A stretch of DNA of 64,000 nucleotides. Source: JAWVZU01 sp033722075 (GTDB taxonomy: Bacteria > Pseudomonadota > Gammaproteobacteria > Xanthomonadales > SZUA-38). The position numbers and the translations under genes are program-made. The DNA lies in assembly GCA_033722075.1 (NCBI GenBank), contig JAWVZU010000001.1, positions 1-64,000 on the forward strand, in the 5' to 3' direction. Below are positions 17,301 through 24,680 of the stretch, piece by piece. Position 1 is the first letter of the stretch. The number at the start of each line of letters is the position of its first letter. The notes beneath the pieces were generated by a model, which saw only the letters and a list, made by a program, of their open reading frames with translations, did no database searches and had not been told where the DNA came from.

Positions 17301-18631
17301 CCTACTACGAAGATACGGATCTCGCGTTTGCGGTGAGAAAGCACGGCCTCCGCGTCTACTACCAGCCGGCCGCCGTGGTCACCCACTTCGAGGGGATCAC
17401 CTCGGGGACGGACACGAGCAGCGGAATCAAGCGCTACCAGGTCGTCAACCAGGAGAAGTTCCAGGAAAAATGGGCGGCCGAACTCAAACGTCAACCCACC
17501 TCCGGCACGCCCATCGGCCGCGCCCGCGAGCACGGGCGACCGCGGCGCGCTCTGATCATCGATGCCTACACGCCGGAACCGGACCAGGATTCCGGCTCGG
17601 TCCGCCTGACCAACCTGATGCAGCTGTTCCGCGAGCTCGGTTATCAGGTGACCTTCTGTCCGGACAACCGGGCCTACGTGGCGGGCTACACCGACGCGCT
17701 GACCCAGGCGGGCGTCGAGGTCTACCACCATCCCTGGACGGATGGCGGCACCCGGATGTTCGAGGAGATCGGCGCGGAGCTGGACGTGGTGCTCATCTGC
17801 CGCCATTACATCGCGGCCAACTACATCAGGCGGGTGCGAGCCCATTGCCCCAGGGCCCGGCTGATCTTCGATACCGTCGATCTCCACTACCTGCGAGAAC
17901 AGCGGCTGGCCGACCTGGAGGGCGACGAGAAACTGCGGGAAACGGCCGAGGAGACCCGTCGCGCGGAACTTGCCGTCGCCCGGCAGTCTGACCTGACGCT
18001 GGTGGTGAGCCCAGCCGAAGTCGAAGTGTTGGCCCAGGACGCCCCGGATGTCCGGGTCGGCGTCCTTTCCAATATTCACCCGGTGCATGGGCGACGCGCC
18101 GACTTCGAAGCACGGAAAGACCTCATGTTCGTCGGCGGCTATCAGCATCCGCCCAACATCGACGCAGTGCAGTGGTTCGTGGAGAAAATCTTCCCGGCCA
18201 TCCGCGCGGAACTGCCGGAGATCCGTTTTCACATCATCGGCAGCAAGGCGCCGCCGGAGGTGCGCCGGTTGGGCCGGGCGGAAGGGGTCGAGTTCCACGG
18301 CTTCGTCAAGGACATCGAGCCCTTCTTCGACGGTTGCCGCTTGGCCGTTGCGCCGCTGCGCTACGGGGCCGGGGTCAAGGGCAAGGTCAACAGTTCCATG
18401 AGCTATGGCCAGCCCGTCATCGCTACCCCGACGGCGGTCGAGGGCATGGGGGTGACCAGCGGCGACGAGGTGCTCGTGGCGGAGACCGCGGAAGCATTCG
18501 CCGCGGCCGTCCTCCGGGCCTACAACGATCCGGAACTCTGGCTCAGGCTCTCCGAAGGCGGATTGCAGAACGTGGAGGCGAACTTCTCCTTCGCCGCAGC
18601 CCGCGGCGCGCTGGAAAGACTGCTGCGTTGA
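14315..18631 (+). CDS. giant multi-domain glycosyltransferase (GT4-coiled coil-GT2-GT4)
   Basis: 1438 residues. Module 1 (about 1-600) is GT-B/GT4-like, with RIVVPGRISPNKGKQLLLDA and SLTSETFSYTLSEFWSLGVP. A charged coiled coil follows (about 620-735), ending in SRSWKLTKPLR, typical of O-antigen and capsule enzymes. Module 2 is GT2: VSVIIPVHNH at about 814, IVDDAS, the DxD-like LNNDTA at about 897 and an EDTDLAFAVR segment. Module 3 (about 1078-1438) is again GT4-like, with LMFVGGYQHPPNIDAVQWF. It probably builds a surface glycan or modifies a surface protein in the cytosol. No sugar-nucleotide or flippase genes lie nearby. The start is TTG 14315. No in-frame ATG begins the conserved sequence, and the Shine-Dalgarno is weak. 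Confidence 0.85.
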   Translation: MSGIAREAPLLCVWGGEPPPSLAESGKLEVLQAPAELGPLDALRWAFEQSGARGVVLAGARATIPSHWWDRLSGAERLDTTADAVTALDPSVPELNPARERTSDAAIYLLSDRSFFPQRAASPNLSWWLRRPERLDEAKNWAELVSGRARILTCDHCLVDVAEIAGTGGTALDPLRRRIQSLPAGTAAGISGYPGVDGLPVCLHILHSWGGGVARWVADYAAATGDRHHLALIAVGDEMGEDCGRQLALCAGGATEDRAIVRWPLTQSLRATEVHHPEYEAVLTQLIRDFSVGQLIISSLIGHSLDALDAGLPTLVVMHDYYPAWPRLDINFEADEGPFTTDRLAEEPPTQRLKDLTPEHWENVADAYRQALHKPRVKLVAPDESIAANLKRLDPAYGELNVRVIPHGHRSLDATYRYQPRDMIDRLRIVVPGRISPNKGKQLLLDALPRLRDHADLYLLGSGSDGEDFFGLSGVHVLLDYDRNDLPELLQAIQPDLALLPSLTSETFSYTLSEFWSLGVPVLAARVGALANRIEPDETGWLFEPQPDPMVAAIEALGPEELAHVAEKVRTITLPDLGDMGAAYDRLQAPLDPAPYSPKLFDPDRLRNIEAATELLRLSDEAQRQRAAIRDLRKELQTRGEWGFELDRRLARRTAWAKSLEADLEKARARVEAQDSELAERTEWALKLDAELNDLRREAQEKLDEAWEEIGRLRAVEEHYEQIIASRSWKLTKPLRFAARLTRRALGIATGRGGKVVHLGRRTRQSLRVRGVRGTARRIGQEFRGKSAPVLKPPSARLTEQFDPLEFPTVEQPQVSVIIPVHNHFEHTYACLQSLLETSNEASFEVVIVDDASTDRTGELLPRISGIQTLVNEENLGFIGTCNRGAAHARGDHLVFLNNDTAVSDGWLDALLGTFESHPDAGLVGARLVYPDGRLQEAGGIVFSDGSGWNYGRFEDPSHPAYNFVREADYCSGAAIAIARELFETLGGFDTRYAPAYYEDTDLAFAVRKHGLRVYYQPAAVVTHFEGITSGTDTSSGIKRYQVVNQEKFQEKWAAELKRQPTSGTPIGRAREHGRPRRALIIDAYTPEPDQDSGSVRLTNLMQLFRELGYQVTFCPDNRAYVAGYTDALTQAGVEVYHHPWTDGGTRMFEEIGAELDVVLICRHYIAANYIRRVRAHCPRARLIFDTVDLHYLREQRLADLEGDEKLRETAEETRRAELAVARQSDLTLVVSPAEVEVLAQDAPDVRVGVLSNIHPVHGRRADFEARKDLMFVGGYQHPPNIDAVQWFVEKIFPAIRAELPEIRFHIIGSKAPPEVRRLGRAEGVEFHGFVKDIEPFFDGCRLAVAPLRYGAGVKGKVNSSMSYGQPVIATPTAVEGMGVTSGDEVLVAETAEAFAAAVLRAYNDPELWLRLSEGGLQNVEANFSFAAARGALERLLR

Positions 18632-19366
18632 TCAGTCGCTCAGCACCGCCAGGATCTCAAGGGCCTCGCCGGTACCCTGCTCCACCGTGCTGACGACCAT
18701 TTCCATGGTGATCTCTTCTTCGGGCTGCTCGCCGAATCCTGCCGCCCAGTTCGCGATCACGCACAGGCTCGCGTAGCGCAGCCCCAGTTCCCGGGCCAGA
18801 ACCGCCTCCGGCATGCCGGTCATGCCGACCAGGTGGCAGCCGTCCTGACCCATGCGCCGGACTTCTGCAGCGGTTTCGAGGCGAGGCCCCTGGGTAATGC
18901 CCAGGACGACCGAGGCCGCCTCGAATCCACCGGCGGCCAGCAATGACGCGTGCAACGCCGGGTCATAAGGCTCGGTGAAGTCGACGTGCATGGGAATGTC
19001 CGGCAGTTCGCCGAAGTAGGTCCCCTCGCGCCCCCAGGTATAGTCGATCAGCTGATCCGGCACCGCCAGCGACCCCGGAGGAAACCGTTCGTCCAGGCTC
19101 CCGACCGCATTGATCGCGACCAGCTGCCGGGGAGCCAGCTGGGCCAGCGCCCAGACATTGGCCCGATAGTTGATCTGGTGCGGGTAGAGACCATGCCCGG
19201 CCCCATGCCGGGCCAGGAACGCGACATCGCGGCCGCGCCATCGGCCCCGCACGATCGGCGAGGACAGTTCACCAAAAGGGGTCTCGGGCCGCTCTTCCCA
19301 TGCCTGTTGGAGCTCGCCGAAGCGATACAGCCCGGTGCCGCCGATGACCGCCAGGTCGATACTCAT
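18632..19366 (-). CDS. S-methyl-5'-thioinosine phosphorylase (MTAP/MTIP family)
   Basis: 244 residues, matching the short MTIP branch of the PNP/MTAP family. Visible motifs are the phosphate-binding IGGTGLYRF start, ARHGAGHGLYPHQINYRANVW, INAVGSLDE, and GMTGMPEAVLARELGL near the substrate site. The enzyme cleaves methylthioinosine (or methylthioadenosine) with phosphate to the base plus 5-methylthioribose-1-phosphate. The bacterial MTIP version gives hypoxanthine. Its start overlaps the stop of the upstream hypoxanthine phosphoribosyltransferase gene by 4 nt. That strongly suggests hypoxanthine is the product. It ends one base from the convergent glycosyltransferase gene. Confidence 0.82.
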   Translation of the reverse strand: MSIDLAVIGGTGLYRFGELQQAWEERPETPFGELSSPIVRGRWRGRDVAFLARHGAGHGLYPHQINYRANVWALAQLAPRQLVAINAVGSLDERFPPGSLAVPDQLIDYTWGREGTYFGELPDIPMHVDFTEPYDPALHASLLAAGGFEAASVVLGITQGPRLETAAEVRRMGQDGCHLVGMTGMPEAVLARELGLRYASLCVIANWAAGFGEQPEEEITMEMVVSTVEQGTGEALEILAVLSD

Positions 19367-19899
19367 GGATCGATGGCGTAGATGGCCGGCAGGTGGCGGA
19401 AGTCGTCCTTGTAGTCCATCCCGCAGCCGAACAGGTACCGGTCCTCCACCTCCAGGCCGACGAAATCCGCATGGATGCCCGGAACCCGGCGATCATGCCG
19501 CTTGGCCACCAGCACCGCCGAGCGGACCGACGCCGCGCCATGCTCCTCGCAGTAGCGGATGATCGCTCCCAGGGTCGGGCCCTCGTCCAGGATGTCGTCC
19601 ACGATGAGCAGGTTGCGATCCGCCAGCTCATGTTGCGGACGGTGAATCCAGTGCAGTTCGTCGCCACCCCGGGTGGCCCCGCGATAACGACTGACATGCA
19701 GGTAGTCCAGCTGGACCGGCATGTTCAGCCGCACCGCAAGGTGGGCGGCGGCGATCATTCCGCCGTTCATTACCGTCAGCAGGAGCAGCGGCTCCTCTCC
19801 ATACTGGCCATTGATCTCCGCGGCCATGCGGTCATAGGCAGCCTCGACCTCGGCGGCCGAAACGACCAGTTCGGCCGAATCAGGAAGTTGCAGGGGCAT
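19363..19899 (-). CDS. hpt: hypoxanthine(-guanine) phosphoribosyltransferase
   Basis: 178 residues from the ATG at 19899 (MPLQLPDSAEL). The PRPP-binding signature is LLIVDDILDEGPTL. HVSRYRGATRGGDELHW is the flexible-loop region, and LVAKRHDRR with a C-terminal FGCGMDYKDDFRHLP matches the base-binding end of Hpt. It converts hypoxanthine or guanine plus PRPP to IMP or GMP in the cytosol. It overlaps the mscS gene upstream by 20 nt and the MTIP gene downstream by 4 nt, so it is the middle gene of an mscS-hpt-mtip operon. Confidence 0.93.
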   Translation of the reverse strand: MPLQLPDSAELVVSAAEVEAAYDRMAAEINGQYGEEPLLLLTVMNGGMIAAAHLAVRLNMPVQLDYLHVSRYRGATRGGDELHWIHRPQHELADRNLLIVDDILDEGPTLGAIIRYCEEHGAASVRSAVLVAKRHDRRVPGIHADFVGLEVEDRYLFGCGMDYKDDFRHLPAIYAIDP

Positions 19900-21046
19900 C
19901 GGCGCTGCTCCGGTTGGTTTCTGCTTCCTCGCTGTCGTCGACCAGTCCCGCGAACTGGGGTGGAACGGACTCGACGTGCAGGCTGGAGGTGGGGAAGGCG
20001 ATCTCGGCTCCGTGCTCACGGATGATCTGCTCGATCCGGAGCAGCACATCCTGTTTCACTTCGTGATACTTCACCCAGTTGGTCGTCCGGGTAAAGGTAT
20101 AGACGAAGAAGTCCATAGAAGATGGCGCAAAGGCGTCGAAGTTGACGATCATGGTCTGGGTCTGGTCGATCTCTTCGTGATTCTGCAACATGTCCTTTAC
20201 GCTCTCCACGATCTTGCCGACCCGAGTGGCGTCCTCGTAGCGGACACCGATGGTCTCGTAGATTCGCCGGTGAGTCATGCGCGACGGGTTTTCCACGGCA
20301 ATCGTGGTGAAGGTCGCGTTCGGAACATAGATCGGGCGCTTGTCGAACTTGCGAATCGTGGTCTGACGCCAGCCGATGTTCTCAACCGTACCCTCTATGG
20401 TCCGGTCCGGCGAGCGAATCCAGTCGCCCACCTTGAAGGGCCGATCCAGGTACACGGTCAGACCGCCGAAAAAGTTCGCCAGCAGGTCCTTGGCCGCCAG
20501 GCCGACCGCCAGGCCCCCGATGCCACCGAAGGCGAGCACACCGGAAATACTGACCCCCAGCTCCTGCAGGATCACCAGGGCGGAGGTGATGAGCAGCGAG
20601 ATGCGCACCAGCTTGGACAGGGCATCCACGGTGGTCTCGTCCGGAACGTCCTCGCGCCGGCGGCTCATCTCGAGAAAATTGGCCTCGACGCCGCGGGCGA
20701 GCCGAAGCAGGAACCATGTCGCCGAGACGATGAGCCCGATCTGCCACGCCTTGGTCACGTACTCGAGCATGGACCGGTCCTGCGTTCCCTGCCGGAACAC
20801 CACCTCCGCGGCGAGCGTGATGCCGAACACCCAGATCAACAGGCTGATCGGTTTCACCAGGGCGTGATACACGGCATCGTCCCAGAGGTTTTCCGTTTCC
20901 GAGACCCGGCGTTCCAGGCGCGCGAGGATCTTGCGCTGCACGAAGTCGATGATCAGGCTGCCGAGAACGATGGAAAACGCCAGCAGCAGCCAGTTGTTGG
21001 AACCCAGGAAATCGGCCAGGGTCTCGATCAGGTTGCCGGTATTCAT
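19880..21046 (-). CDS. small-conductance mechanosensitive channel, MscS family
   Basis: 388 residues from the ATG at 21046 (MNTGNLIETL). N-terminal membrane helices lie at about 15-35, 65-90 and 105-125. The pore-lining helix GVLAFGGIGGLAVGLAAKD and the beta-domain signature FKVGDWI are textbook MscS. TVENIGWRQTTIR and YVPNATF follow in the cytoplasmic cage. It releases solutes from the inner membrane under hypo-osmotic stress. An upstream in-frame start at 21160 would add a non-homologous Arg/Pro-rich tail and is rejected. It is the first gene of the mscS-hpt-mtip overlap group. Confidence 0.93.
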   Translation of the reverse strand: MNTGNLIETLADFLGSNNWLLLAFSIVLGSLIIDFVQRKILARLERRVSETENLWDDAVYHALVKPISLLIWVFGITLAAEVVFRQGTQDRSMLEYVTKAWQIGLIVSATWFLLRLARGVEANFLEMSRRREDVPDETTVDALSKLVRISLLITSALVILQELGVSISGVLAFGGIGGLAVGLAAKDLLANFFGGLTVYLDRPFKVGDWIRSPDRTIEGTVENIGWRQTTIRKFDKRPIYVPNATFTTIAVENPSRMTHRRIYETIGVRYEDATRVGKIVESVKDMLQNHEEIDQTQTMIVNFDAFAPSSMDFFVYTFTRTTNWVKYHEVKQDVLLRIEQIIREHGAEIAFPTSSLHVESVPPQFAGLVDDSEEAETNRSSADAPATS

Positions 21047-21116
21047 GGAATCAGAAGTGAATTCGGTCAATGCGTCGGGCCGGGCATTGTCGCGGATACG
21101 TGGACCAACGGCAACG

Positions 21117-22118
21117 TCAGACCAGGGCGGCCAGGCGTTCCCGCAATTCCTGGTGCGCATCGTCGATGGAAACCGAGCCCCAGTCCGGGTGCTCGCCTGC
21201 CCGGATCAGGGCCCGCCGGTCCTCACCGGGCTGCGGCCACTGACGCACTTCGCCGAACACCCGGGCCACGTCGTCGGGCCGACAGACCAGGACGAGATCG
21301 CATCCGGCCTCGAGGGCACAGGTCAGGCGATCTTCGAAGCCGCCGACGTCACACGCCGCGGCCATGCCAAGATCGTCGCTGATGACCACCCCCTCGAACC
21401 CGATCCGCTTGCGCAGGATGTCCTGGATCCATACCCGGGAATAGCCCGCCGGGCGCTCGTCGATCTCCGGATAGACGACATGGGCCATCATCACCGCATC
21501 CAGGCCTTCCTGGATCGCCACCGTAAACGGCCGCAGGTCGGTGATCGCCAGTTCGTCGAACGGTCGCGGGTCGACGGCATGCTCGAGGTGGGTATCCTGT
21601 TCCACCGATCCGTGACCGGGGAAGTGCTTGGCGCAGGCGGCCATCCCGGCATCGTGCATGCCCTTGATGTAGGTCCGGCCCAGCGCCTTCACGACCAGCG
21701 GGTCGGCATGGAATGCCCGGTCGGCGATGATGCTCCCCTTTCGGCGCAGGTCCAGGACCGGCGCCAGGCTGAGATCCGCGCCGATGGCCAGCACTTCCAT
21801 GGCCATCAACTTGCCGTGGACGAAGGCGACATCCATGGCCAGGTCCTCGTCATCGTCGTAAACGGCGCCGATGGCACCGAGCGGCGGCAACACCGTGAGC
21901 GGCTCGCCGATTCGCTGCACGCGCCCGCCCTCCTGGTCAATCAGGATGACCGCATCGCGATCGACTTCACGTATGGCATCGCACAACCGGCGGACCTGGT
22001 CCACCGAATGAAAATTCCGGGAAAACAGGATGGCGCCACCGACCTCATCCCGGGCCAGCCAGCGGCGCTCTTCATCGGTCAGTTCCGGACCCGCCAGCCC
22101 GATGACCAGGTAGCTCAC
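21117..22118 (-). CDS. nagZ: beta-N-acetylhexosaminidase
   Basis: 333 residues, the normal size for single-domain GH3 NagZ. The signature loop KHFPGHGSVEQDTH carries the catalytic His/Asp dyad characteristic of NagZ, and ISDDLGM holds the nucleophile Asp. ILIDQEGGRVQR matches the N-terminal substrate-binding strand. The cytosolic enzyme removes GlcNAc from muropeptides during cell-wall recycling. The start is GTG 22118, overlapping the CYTH gene stop by 4 nt (GTGA). An AmpD-type amidase gene lies further along at 48951. Confidence 0.95.
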   Translation of the reverse strand: MSYLVIGLAGPELTDEERRWLARDEVGGAILFSRNFHSVDQVRRLCDAIREVDRDAVILIDQEGGRVQRIGEPLTVLPPLGAIGAVYDDDEDLAMDVAFVHGKLMAMEVLAIGADLSLAPVLDLRRKGSIIADRAFHADPLVVKALGRTYIKGMHDAGMAACAKHFPGHGSVEQDTHLEHAVDPRPFDELAITDLRPFTVAIQEGLDAVMMAHVVYPEIDERPAGYSRVWIQDILRKRIGFEGVVISDDLGMAAACDVGGFEDRLTCALEAGCDLVLVCRPDDVARVFGEVRQWPQPGEDRRALIRAGEHPDWGSVSIDDAHQELRERLAALV

Positions 22119-22588
22119 CGATCGCTCCAGTCGCGGTACGGTTCGCGGGCCAACCGAGCGTTGTAATAGCGCTCGTCGTCGGTGACCTCCGTCCCGGCCC
22201 AGGCAGGCTTGTCGAATTGCTGGTCGTCGGCTTCCAGTTCGACCTCGGCCACCATCAGGCCCGCATTGTTTCCTTCGAACTCGTCCACCTCCCAGACCAG
22301 TCCATCGTGCTCGACAAGGTGCCGCGTCTTCTCGATCAGCGACCCGGTCGTCAGGCGTTCCAGGATTTCCTCCGCTTCGTCCAGCGGGATCGGGTATTCA
22401 TATTCCAGGCGAGTCGTCCCCAGCTCCCGGCTCTTGATGTTGAGCCTGGCCTCATCGCCCTTGATGCGGACGCGGATCGAGCAATTCTCTCCACCGAGAT
22501 AGCCCTGTCGCAGGCGTTTGCTTTCGTGAGCCAGCTCCCGCCAGGAATCTCCACTGACCAGGTACTTTCGTTCGATTTCAATGGGCAT
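22115..22588 (-). CDS. CYTH domain protein, probable triphosphatase
   Basis: 157 residues making a complete CYTH triphosphate-tunnel domain. The ExExK signature is at the N-terminus as EIERKY. RVRIKG, LEYEYPI, EVDEF and VAEVELE are the alternating basic/acidic strands of the tunnel. The family includes inorganic triphosphatases and thiamine triphosphatase. Short bacterial versions of this kind usually hydrolyse tripolyphosphate, but the substrate here is not shown. It overlaps nagZ by 4 nt and is the upstream gene of that pair. Confidence 0.88.
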   Translation of the reverse strand: MPIEIERKYLVSGDSWRELAHESKRLRQGYLGGENCSIRVRIKGDEARLNIKSRELGTTRLEYEYPIPLDEAEEILERLTTGSLIEKTRHLVEHDGLVWEVDEFEGNNAGLMVAEVELEADDQQFDKPAWAGTEVTDDERYYNARLAREPYRDWSDR

Positions 22589-22640
22589 GGTGCTTCGGTG
22601 GTGATCGGCAAACTGCCGATTCTAACCAATCTATTCCCGG

Positions 22641-23945
22641 CTAGCGGGTAAAGACGGCGATCGACTCGACATGCCCGGTGTGGGGGAACATGTCCATGAC
22701 ACCGGCTTCCAGGAGCGTGAAACCATGGGTACGGACCAGTTCGCCGGCGTCCCGCGCGAGGGTGCCGGGGTGGCAGGAAACATAGACCACGCGTTCCGCG
22801 CCGGTGTCGGCAATCGCCTGCAGCGCCGCCGCCGCCCCGCTCCTGGGCGGATCCAGCAGGACCCGGTCGAAGTCGCCGAAGGCATGGTCCTCGGTCAGGT
22901 CGGCCACCTGGAACCGGGCGTTCTCGATGCCATTGCGGGCCGCGTTGTCGCGGGCCAGCCCGACGAGTTCATCGTCCCCCTCGATCCCGAGCACGCGAGC
23001 CGCATGCTTCGCGACCGGCAGAGTGAAATTGCCCAGCCCGCAGAACAGGTCGAGGACCGCTGACTCGTCAGACAAGGCGAGCTTGTCTATCGCCAGGTCG
23101 ACCATCGCCGAGTTGAGCGACGCGTTCACCTGAACGAAGTTGGTTGCCGTGAAGCGCAGATCGATTCCCGGCGGAACCTGCGTCGTCAACTCGGGCAGGG
23201 TGCCGGTCAGGGGCTCCAGGGAATCGGGTCCGCCGGGCTGCAGCACGAAGCGAAGACCGGTCCGCTCTTCGAAGCACCGCAAGCGCTCACGGTCCGCCTC
23301 ACCCAGCGGTTGGAGATGACGCAGGACCAGGACCGTCTCCCGGTCGCCGGCGGCAATCTCGATCTGGGGAATCTCCCGTTTCGCGTCCAGCTTGTCCAAC
23401 ATCGCACCCAGTTCGGCGATGCGCAGCCCGACTTGCGGAACCAGCACATGGCACTCCTGGCTGTCGGCCACGAAGCGGCCCTGCTTTTCACGGAACCCGA
23501 CCAGGACCCGGCCCTTCTTTTCGACGAACTTGACGGAAAGCCGGGCGCGGCGCCGGTAGCCCCACGAGCCGGCGGTCAGGTCCGGCAGTACGTGCTCGGG
23601 TTCGACGTCGCCGATGCGCCGCAGATTCTCGAGCAACGTGTTGCGCTTGTGCCGGATCTGGGCAACCGGATCGGCATGCTGCAGCGAGCAGCCTCCGCAG
23701 ACCCCGGCATGCGGGCAGCGTGGGACGACGCGGTACGGTGACGGCTCGAGTACTTCCTCCACCGTGCCCCAGTCGAAGTCCCGGCGACGTCCGCGATATA
23801 CAAAACGGACACGCTCGCCCGGCAACGCGCCATCGATGAATACCGCTTTGCCGTCGACCCGGGCCACGCCGCGACCGTCGTGACTCAGATCGTCGACGAC
23901 GGCCTCGACTGGATCGGCCGGAAGCCGCTTCTTCCTGCGCCCCAC
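22641..23945 (-). CDS. rlmD: 23S rRNA (uracil(1939)-C(5))-methyltransferase
   Basis: 434 residues, the usual RlmD/RumA length. A TRAM domain occupies the N-terminus (about 10-70). The 4Fe-4S cysteines follow as CPHAGVCGGCSLQH near residues 77-90. The methyltransferase domain shows VLDLFCGLGNFTLP for AdoMet, then LLDPPRSGA and YVSCHPGTLARD with the catalytic cysteine. It methylates U1939 of 23S rRNA. The start is GTG 23945 (MGRRKKRLP). It lies 22 nt after the DUF1318 gene on the same strand. Confidence 0.95.
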   Translation of the reverse strand: MGRRKKRLPADPVEAVVDDLSHDGRGVARVDGKAVFIDGALPGERVRFVYRGRRRDFDWGTVEEVLEPSPYRVVPRCPHAGVCGGCSLQHADPVAQIRHKRNTLLENLRRIGDVEPEHVLPDLTAGSWGYRRRARLSVKFVEKKGRVLVGFREKQGRFVADSQECHVLVPQVGLRIAELGAMLDKLDAKREIPQIEIAAGDRETVLVLRHLQPLGEADRERLRCFEERTGLRFVLQPGGPDSLEPLTGTLPELTTQVPPGIDLRFTATNFVQVNASLNSAMVDLAIDKLALSDESAVLDLFCGLGNFTLPVAKHAARVLGIEGDDELVGLARDNAARNGIENARFQVADLTEDHAFGDFDRVLLDPPRSGAAAALQAIADTGAERVVYVSCHPGTLARDAGELVRTHGFTLLEAGVMDMFPHTGHVESIAVFTR

Positions 23946-23967
23946 GCGCGTACGACCGAATCAGTCC

Positions 23968-24564
23968 CTATTTCTGGACCCAGGCACCACTGCTGTTCTG
24001 GTAATACCAGCCGGAACGGGCATTGGCGATCCAGCGGCTGGCGAAGGTGCTGCGGATCTGGTCTTCCCACTCCGGATGGCCGTTGGCCACCGCGATCTCG
24101 CGATAGACGGCACGACGATCGCTATTCTCTTCCGTAACCGCCGCCTTGAGCTGGTTTCGTTCCGCCAGGGGCACCGCACTCAGATCTCGGATCTCCACCA
24201 TCGCATCATTGGTGAGGCCGACGGCACCGCTGTTGAAATAGGTGCGCAGGGTGTTCTGGAAACGTTGCTCCATGCGCTGCTGGATCGAACGGATCTGTGG
24301 CGTATTGATATCGATGTTCACGTTTTGCGCATGAGCCGCCGGGAACAACAGGTCCAGCGGATTGAGGCGCTGAATCCAGTGGCTTGCCTGGGGCCGTGCG
24401 GCATTGTCCTCGGCCGCAGCTGCATCTTCAGGGCCAATCACGTTCTCGATGAAGCGGTCGGCGGCCTCCTCGGCTGCGGCTTCCGGGAAATACACGTTGA
24501 TGGTCACACAGGCGACCAGCGCGGTCAGTACGGAAAAGGTCAATACGGTTCGGAGCATCTTCAC
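23968..24564 (-). CDS. YdbL-like DUF1318 lipoprotein
   Basis: 198 residues from GTG 24564, which has GGAG eight nt upstream. ATG 24558 is the alternative. The signal peptide ends in lipobox ALVAC (VTINVYFPE follows the Cys), so this copy is predicted to be lipidated, unlike the soluble E. coli YdbL. The C-terminal DUF1318 domain reads VANGHPEWEDQIRSTF, then WIANARSGWYYQ and a final GAWVQK. In E. coli ydbL follows ydbH and ynbE, and YdbH/YnbE bridge the envelope for phospholipid transport. Here the YdbH-like gene lies 116 nt upstream on the same strand. Confidence 0.85.
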   Translation of the reverse strand: MKMLRTVLTFSVLTALVACVTINVYFPEAAAEEAADRFIENVIGPEDAAAAEDNAARPQASHWIQRLNPLDLLFPAAHAQNVNIDINTPQIRSIQQRMEQRFQNTLRTYFNSGAVGLTNDAMVEIRDLSAVPLAERNQLKAAVTEENSDRRAVYREIAVANGHPEWEDQIRSTFASRWIANARSGWYYQNSSGAWVQK

Positions 24565-24680
24565 GGCAGAATCTCCACAAAATAGGCTGGATAGATCATA
24601 GCTTGGGGAGGTGACTGTAACCTGAACGGCGGCGCAGCGCGACCATTGCCAACCCGCCCCCGCAGGCCGCAACATCCAGG

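Noticed and set aside
22600..22640. Hairpin ATCGGCA / TGCCGAT upstream of the CYTH gene considered as the rlmD terminator
   Set aside because: No T-tract follows on the minus strand, and the stem is short.
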